DNA from: CAYOSF01 sp964406605
GTDB taxonomy: Bacteria; Chloroflexota; Dehalococcoidia; DSTF01; RBG-16-68-14
Assembly: GCA_964406605.1 (NCBI GenBank)
Contig: CAYOSF010000005.1
Location: forward strand, 186,001 to 250,000
Length of the DNA stretch: 64,000 nt
Reading direction: 5' to 3'
In this document: in pieces, positions 60,892 to 64,000 of the stretch
How the letters are laid out: every line of letters starts with the position of its first letter
Position numbering within the stretch: position 1 is the first letter of the stretch
Made by a program: the position numbers and the translations under genes
Notes under the pieces: generated by a model
Databases searched by the model: none
Told to the model about the DNA's origin: nothing
Seen by the model: only the letters and a program-made list of their open reading frames with translations

Positions 60892-60900
60892 TGCTACAAT
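60892..60900 (+). promoter_or_regulatory. Extended -10 promoter of the SQR-like gene
   Basis: TGCTACAAT, identical to the site at 8447-8455, about 50 bases upstream of the start. The -35 region is poor. Confidence 0.5.
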
Positions 60901-60950
60901 GGTAGCGGACTGTCCAGTTCATATGTAACCCAATGAGTAGGGAGCGTCGC

Positions 60951-62093
60951 ATGGCAGAGGAGACTATCGTAGTGCTTGGCGGCGGCGTTGGCGGCGTGGT
61001 CGCCGCCAACGAGTTGCACGGTCGGCTGAAGGACAAGGCTCGCATCGTCCTCGTTGAGCGGAACCCGCTGCGGTCCCTGCCACTGTCCTACCTCTGGGTC
61101 ATGACCGACGAACGCCGGCCGGACGCCATCACGCGGGACATCAGCCGGATCGAGCGCAAGGGCGTCGAGTTCGTCACGGGCGAGGTGACGCGCATCGACT
61201 TGGCGAAGCGCTCAGTCACCGCGGGCAAGCGCGAGATCTCCTATGACTACCTCATCGTGGCGCTGGGCGCCGAGATGGCTCCCGACGGCGTGCCCGGACT
61301 GGCCGACGCTCATACCTACTACGACCTGGCCGGCGCGGCGCGGTTGCGTGACGCGGTCGTCGCCTTCGAGGGTGGTCGAATTGACTTGGTTATCGCCGGT
61401 CTGCCGAGCAAGTGCCCGACGGCGCCCTACGAGGGCGCAATGCTGCTGGAGGGGTTCTTTCACAGCCGCCACGTGCGTCATCGGGTAGAACTGGCTCTCT
61501 ACACGCCGGAGCCGGCGCCGATGCCGATAGCCGGTCCGACCACCGGCGAGGCCGTACGGGAGCTGCTGGCCCACAAGGGCGTTGCCTTCCACCCCAACAA
61601 ACAGCTCGTGGAGGTGAAGGGGCAGGAGATCCATTTCGAGGACGGCGAGACGGTCTCTTCCGATCTGCTGGTGACCATACCGCCCCACCGGGCGCCCCAG
61701 GTGGTGCGGGACTCGGGTCTCACCGACGACTCCGGCTGGATCCCTGTCGACCGGCGCACGCTCGAGACCAAGCACGAGGGCGTCTACGCCATCGGTGATG
61801 TGACGCGCATTGCTCTTCACGACGGCATGCCGCTGCCGAAGGCGGGAGTCTTCGCTCAGGCTGAGGCGGAGGTGGTGGCCCGGAACATCGCGGCGCGCGT
61901 TCTTGGCCAGGCCAAGCGCGAACGGTTCGACGGCAAGGGCTATTGCTTCCTGGAGACGGGCGGCGGCACGGCGGGCCTGGCGCAGGGCGATTTCTTCGCT
62001 GAGCCGCGCAGTATTCCGTTGCGCTCTCCCAGTCCGGTCTGGCACTGGGGCAAGGTGGCCTACGAACGTTACTGGCTCTGGAAGTGGTACTGA
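60951..62093 (+). CDS. Sulfide:quinone reductase/FCSD-like FAD oxidoreductase
   Basis: 380 residues, two-dinucleotide-binding-domain flavoprotein. FAD motif VVLGGGVGGVVAANEL, second motif near GRIDLVIAGLPSKCPTAPYE, which includes the conserved Cys of the SQR/FCSD group, and the late FAD segment GVYAIGDVTRI. The C-terminus (SPSPVWHWGKVAYERYWLWKWY) is the amphipathic end that docks SQR-like enzymes to the membrane. It may oxidise sulfide or a related donor and reduce quinone; only one of the usual Cys pair is evident, so sulfide is not certain. AGGGAG lies seven bases before the ATG at 60951; the ATG at 60933 is less likely. Confidence 0.82.
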   Translation: MAEETIVVLGGGVGGVVAANELHGRLKDKARIVLVERNPLRSLPLSYLWVMTDERRPDAITRDISRIERKGVEFVTGEVTRIDLAKRSVTAGKREISYDYLIVALGAEMAPDGVPGLADAHTYYDLAGAARLRDAVVAFEGGRIDLVIAGLPSKCPTAPYEGAMLLEGFFHSRHVRHRVELALYTPEPAPMPIAGPTTGEAVRELLAHKGVAFHPNKQLVEVKGQEIHFEDGETVSSDLLVTIPPHRAPQVVRDSGLTDDSGWIPVDRRTLETKHEGVYAIGDVTRIALHDGMPLPKAGVFAQAEAEVVARNIAARVLGQAKRERFDGKGYCFLETGGGTAGLAQGDFFAEPRSIPLRSPSPVWHWGKVAYERYWLWKWY

Positions 62094-62216
62094 GAGGGAG
62101 GCCGTTCAGGCGCCGGTTTGGGGAGCGCTGGACGCGCGACCCGCAGGCGTGGGCCGGACTGGTCTAGGTTGGCTCATCTCAGAAGGTGGCGTGCAGGACG
62201 AGGGTCCGCTCGGCCG

Positions 62217-63752
62217 CTACTCGAGGTAGTCCTTCAGCTTCTTGCTCCGGGACGGATGGCGCAGCTTGCGAAGCGCCTTCGCCTCTATCTGGCGGATCCG
62301 TTCGCGGGTGACCTGGAACTCGCGTCCCACCTCCTCCAGCGTGCGGCTGCGCCCGTCTTCCAGCCCGAAACGGAGCCCCAGCACTTTTCGCTCACGATAG
62401 GTGAGGCTGTTGAGAACGTCCGTCACCTGCTCCTTCAGGAGCTGGTGGGAGGCGGCGTCCGCCGGGGGTAGCGCGGCTTCGTCCTCGAGGAAGTCGCCCA
62501 GGTGGCTGTCCTCTTCCTCGCCGATCGGTGTCTCCAGGGACACGGGCTCCTGAGACACCTTGATGATCTCGCGGACTCGTTCCGGCGCGATCTCCATCCC
62601 CTCGCCTATCTCTTCGCTGGTGGGCTCTCGGCCGAACTCCTGAATGAGCTTTCGGCTCACTCGAACGAGCTTGTTGATGGTCTCCACCATGTGGACGGGG
62701 ATGCGGATGGTGCGCGCTTGGTCGGCGATGGCCCGCGTGATGGCCTGGCGAATCCACCAGGTGGCGTACGTGCTGAACTTGTACCCCTTGCGGTAGTCGA
62801 ACTTCTCGACGGCGCGGATGAGGCCGATGTTGCCTTCCTGGATGAGGTCGAGCAGCGACATACCGCGGCCGATGTACTTCTTGGCGACGCTCACGACCAG
62901 GCGCAGGTTCGCCTCCGTCAGCTTTCGTTCTCCCCGGTAGCCGGACTCGTTCAACCGCTCGAAGTAGTCCGTGAGGCCGCGCTCGTGAGGGGCGAGCCGG
63001 TCGATCTGGTCCCAAGGGGGAGGGACGAGCCGACGTTCGCCGCCGACAGCCCCGGCGGCGACCTGAAGCAGGTCCGGGGTCAGGATGTGCGTGAGGATCG
63101 AGAGCCGCACCGTAGCCTGCTCGGCGCGCTCCGAGTCGCAGCGCAGGCTGCGGACCAGATGCTCGATCAGCGTTTGGTCCAGTTCTCCATCCAGCGTGTT
63201 CCGCAACGTCTCATCGATTACGAGGCTCGAAAGCGGGTTCTTCTTGATGTGGAGATGCCTGGTGACGCTGTTGAGGACCCGCCGCTCGTCGTGCAACTGG
63301 CTGAGGAGGCTGAGGAGGATCTCGCTGCCGGCGGGCTCCTCTCCTCGGTCGTCCAGCCAGCGCTGTTCGATGTCCCGGATGTGCTTCCCCTCCTCCATCT
63401 GGCGGGCCAGTCGTTTCTCGTCGGCTCCGGACAGAAGGTACACCTTGCCGATCTCGCGCAGGTACATCCGCACCGGATCATCGATGCCGTCCTGCGTTTC
63501 GAGGTCGGTCTCATCCTCGAGACTTGCCGACTTCGGTTCGTCCTTTGTTCCGGCAACGCTCACCAGAGCGGAGTCGGCGTCGCGGCCTCCGGACGCCTTG
63601 GCTACCAGACGAGTGGAGTTCAGCACTGCGACGCTGTCGGCCAGCCGGGCGTAGATCTCGTCCAGCTCATCACCGCTGGAGGAGTTGTCGCGGCTCCTGC
63701 TACGGCCCGTGGAAACGTGGCTGCCGTTGCTCTCCTGATCGTCGTCGATCAT
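62217..63752 (-). CDS. rpoD: Primary RNA polymerase sigma factor (sigma-70/RpoD)
   Basis: 511 residues. Region 1.2 is DDPVRMYLREIGKVYLLS; region 2 holds NLRLVVSVAKKYIGRGMSLLDLIQEGNIGLIRAVEKFDYRKG and YATWWIRQAITRAIADQARTIRIPVHM (-10 recognition); region 3 is KLIQEFGREPTSEEIGEGM; region 4 ends with EEVGREFQVTRERIRQIEAKALRKLRHP (-35 recognition). The first 90 residues are acidic and disordered. A non-conserved insert lies between regions 1.2 and 2. Its ATG overlaps the upstream stop as ATGA, so it is coupled to the upstream, probably dnaG, gene, as in many bacteria. Confidence 0.95.
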   Translation of the reverse strand: MIDDDQESNGSHVSTGRSRSRDNSSSGDELDEIYARLADSVAVLNSTRLVAKASGGRDADSALVSVAGTKDEPKSASLEDETDLETQDGIDDPVRMYLREIGKVYLLSGADEKRLARQMEEGKHIRDIEQRWLDDRGEEPAGSEILLSLLSQLHDERRVLNSVTRHLHIKKNPLSSLVIDETLRNTLDGELDQTLIEHLVRSLRCDSERAEQATVRLSILTHILTPDLLQVAAGAVGGERRLVPPPWDQIDRLAPHERGLTDYFERLNESGYRGERKLTEANLRLVVSVAKKYIGRGMSLLDLIQEGNIGLIRAVEKFDYRKGYKFSTYATWWIRQAITRAIADQARTIRIPVHMVETINKLVRVSRKLIQEFGREPTSEEIGEGMEIAPERVREIIKVSQEPVSLETPIGEEEDSHLGDFLEDEAALPPADAASHQLLKEQVTDVLNSLTYRERKVLGLRFGLEDGRSRTLEEVGREFQVTRERIRQIEAKALRKLRHPSRSKKLKDYLE

Positions 63753-64000
63753 GTATCGCCCTCACCTTGCGGGGACGCTTGTCTCGTTTGCGCTGAGCGC
63801 GAGCCCGAAGATGCTTGATGGAGCCGCCGCCCGATCTCGCTATCCTCCACGAGCCTGTTGGCCAGCTCCGACGTAGCGGTTTCGCCCTCGGGCGGCGGAG
63901 CGCCGTCTTGATCCCCCGCCGCCCGGGCTCTCTCGAGGGCAAAAGCTTCGTCGACGGCCGCGCTCATGTATTCCTGTAGACCGGGCTCGGCCAAGGCCGC
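63749..64000 (-). CDS. C-terminal end of a gene upstream of rpoD, probably DNA primase
   Basis: The frame is open to the window edge; 83 codons are visible. The sequence (LQEYMSAAVDEAFALERARA ... ELANRLVEDSEIGRRLHQASS) is helical and then polar, with no motif of its own. The call as DnaG rests on the common dnaG-rpoD order and the 4-bp stop/start overlap, not on the residues. A TTG at 63994 is unlikely to be the real start. Confidence 0.45.
   Translation of the reverse strand, partial: AALAEPGLQEYMSAAVDEAFALERARAAGDQDGAPPPEGETATSELANRLVEDSEIGRRLHQASSGSRSAQTRQASPQGEGDT

Noticed and set aside
62502..63818. 438-codon plus-strand frame opposite rpoD
   Set aside because: Antisense shadow; sigma-70 regions 1.2 to 4 are clear on the minus strand.

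Overview
The window reads as high-GC bacterial chromosome, most probably from an uncultured Chloroflexota (Dehalococcoidia-like) lineage. This is an inference from gene content: several phytoene-desaturase-like FAD oxidoreductases, an LLM-type (F420-dependent class) oxidoreductase, MttB-family and CehA-type proteins, RCC1/PD40 propeller proteins with Thr/Pro linkers and dockerin-like tails of the SxDAxLxLQxxAGL type, and twin-arginine or lipoprotein export signals. There is no 16S gene, tRNA, CRISPR array, prophage or insertion sequence that I can recognise.

Layout. 1-11.3 kb: the end of an acyl-CoA dehydrogenase, a VOC-fold protein, a lipoprotein of the endonuclease/exonuclease/phosphatase fold, an amidase interrupted by one in-frame amber codon, a Rieske-like protein with a displaced ligand, a GH4 glycosidase, a CoA-binding acyl-CoA-synthetase-like protein, an FAD oxidoreductase and a GT1 glycosyltransferase. 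11.4-15.3 kb: a small hypothetical gene and two more phytoene-desaturase-like enzymes on the minus strand. 15.7-28.8 kb: a co-directional run that is the most distinctive part of the window. It holds glycyl radical enzyme 1, a creatininase-family hydrolase, a radical SAM activase, an FMN split-barrel protein, glycyl radical enzyme 2 fused to an SCP2-like lipid-binding domain, a PLP decarboxylase, an MttB-family methyltransferase, and a large protein with a C25/gingipain-like C-terminus. 28.9-37.1 kb: a CehA-type metallohydrolase, then a set of exported proteins (DUF362 plus dockerin, a PD40 propeller lipoprotein, two RCC1 propeller-dockerin proteins). 37.4-41.3 kb: PEP carboxylase and DAHP synthase. 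41.6-49.8 kb: PAP2-type membrane protein, methyltransferase, MaoC-like hydratase, a fourth phytoene-desaturase-like enzyme, alpha/beta hydrolase, a third RCC1 protein, a TIGR04076-like protein and a stand-alone dockerin protein. 49.9-53.0 kb: an archease-rtcB-M50 protease operon. 53.1-60.7 kb: an AMIN-like lipoprotein, LLM oxidoreductase, thioredoxin-like protein, a Cys/Trp-rich repeat surface protein with a sortase-type tail, a DUF1461 membrane protein, FmdB and a B12-type radical SAM protein. 60.9-64 kb: an SQR-like oxidoreductase, then the primary sigma factor behind the end of what is probably dnaG.

How the genes may work together. The 15.7-28.8 kb run looks like an anaerobic catabolic module. 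One activase is positioned to serve two glycyl radical enzymes, both with the Cys-x-Glu active site typical of eliminating (dehydratase or C-N lyase type) members, next to enzymes that handle amide, amine and methyl-amine chemistry. The substrate is unknown. The RCC1/PD40/dockerin proteins form an exported set with no cohesin in view. The archease-rtcB-M50 operon pairs RNA ligation with intramembrane proteolysis behind a good promoter and a perfect palindrome in the leader. Several promoters share an extended -10 of the form TGCTAnnnT.
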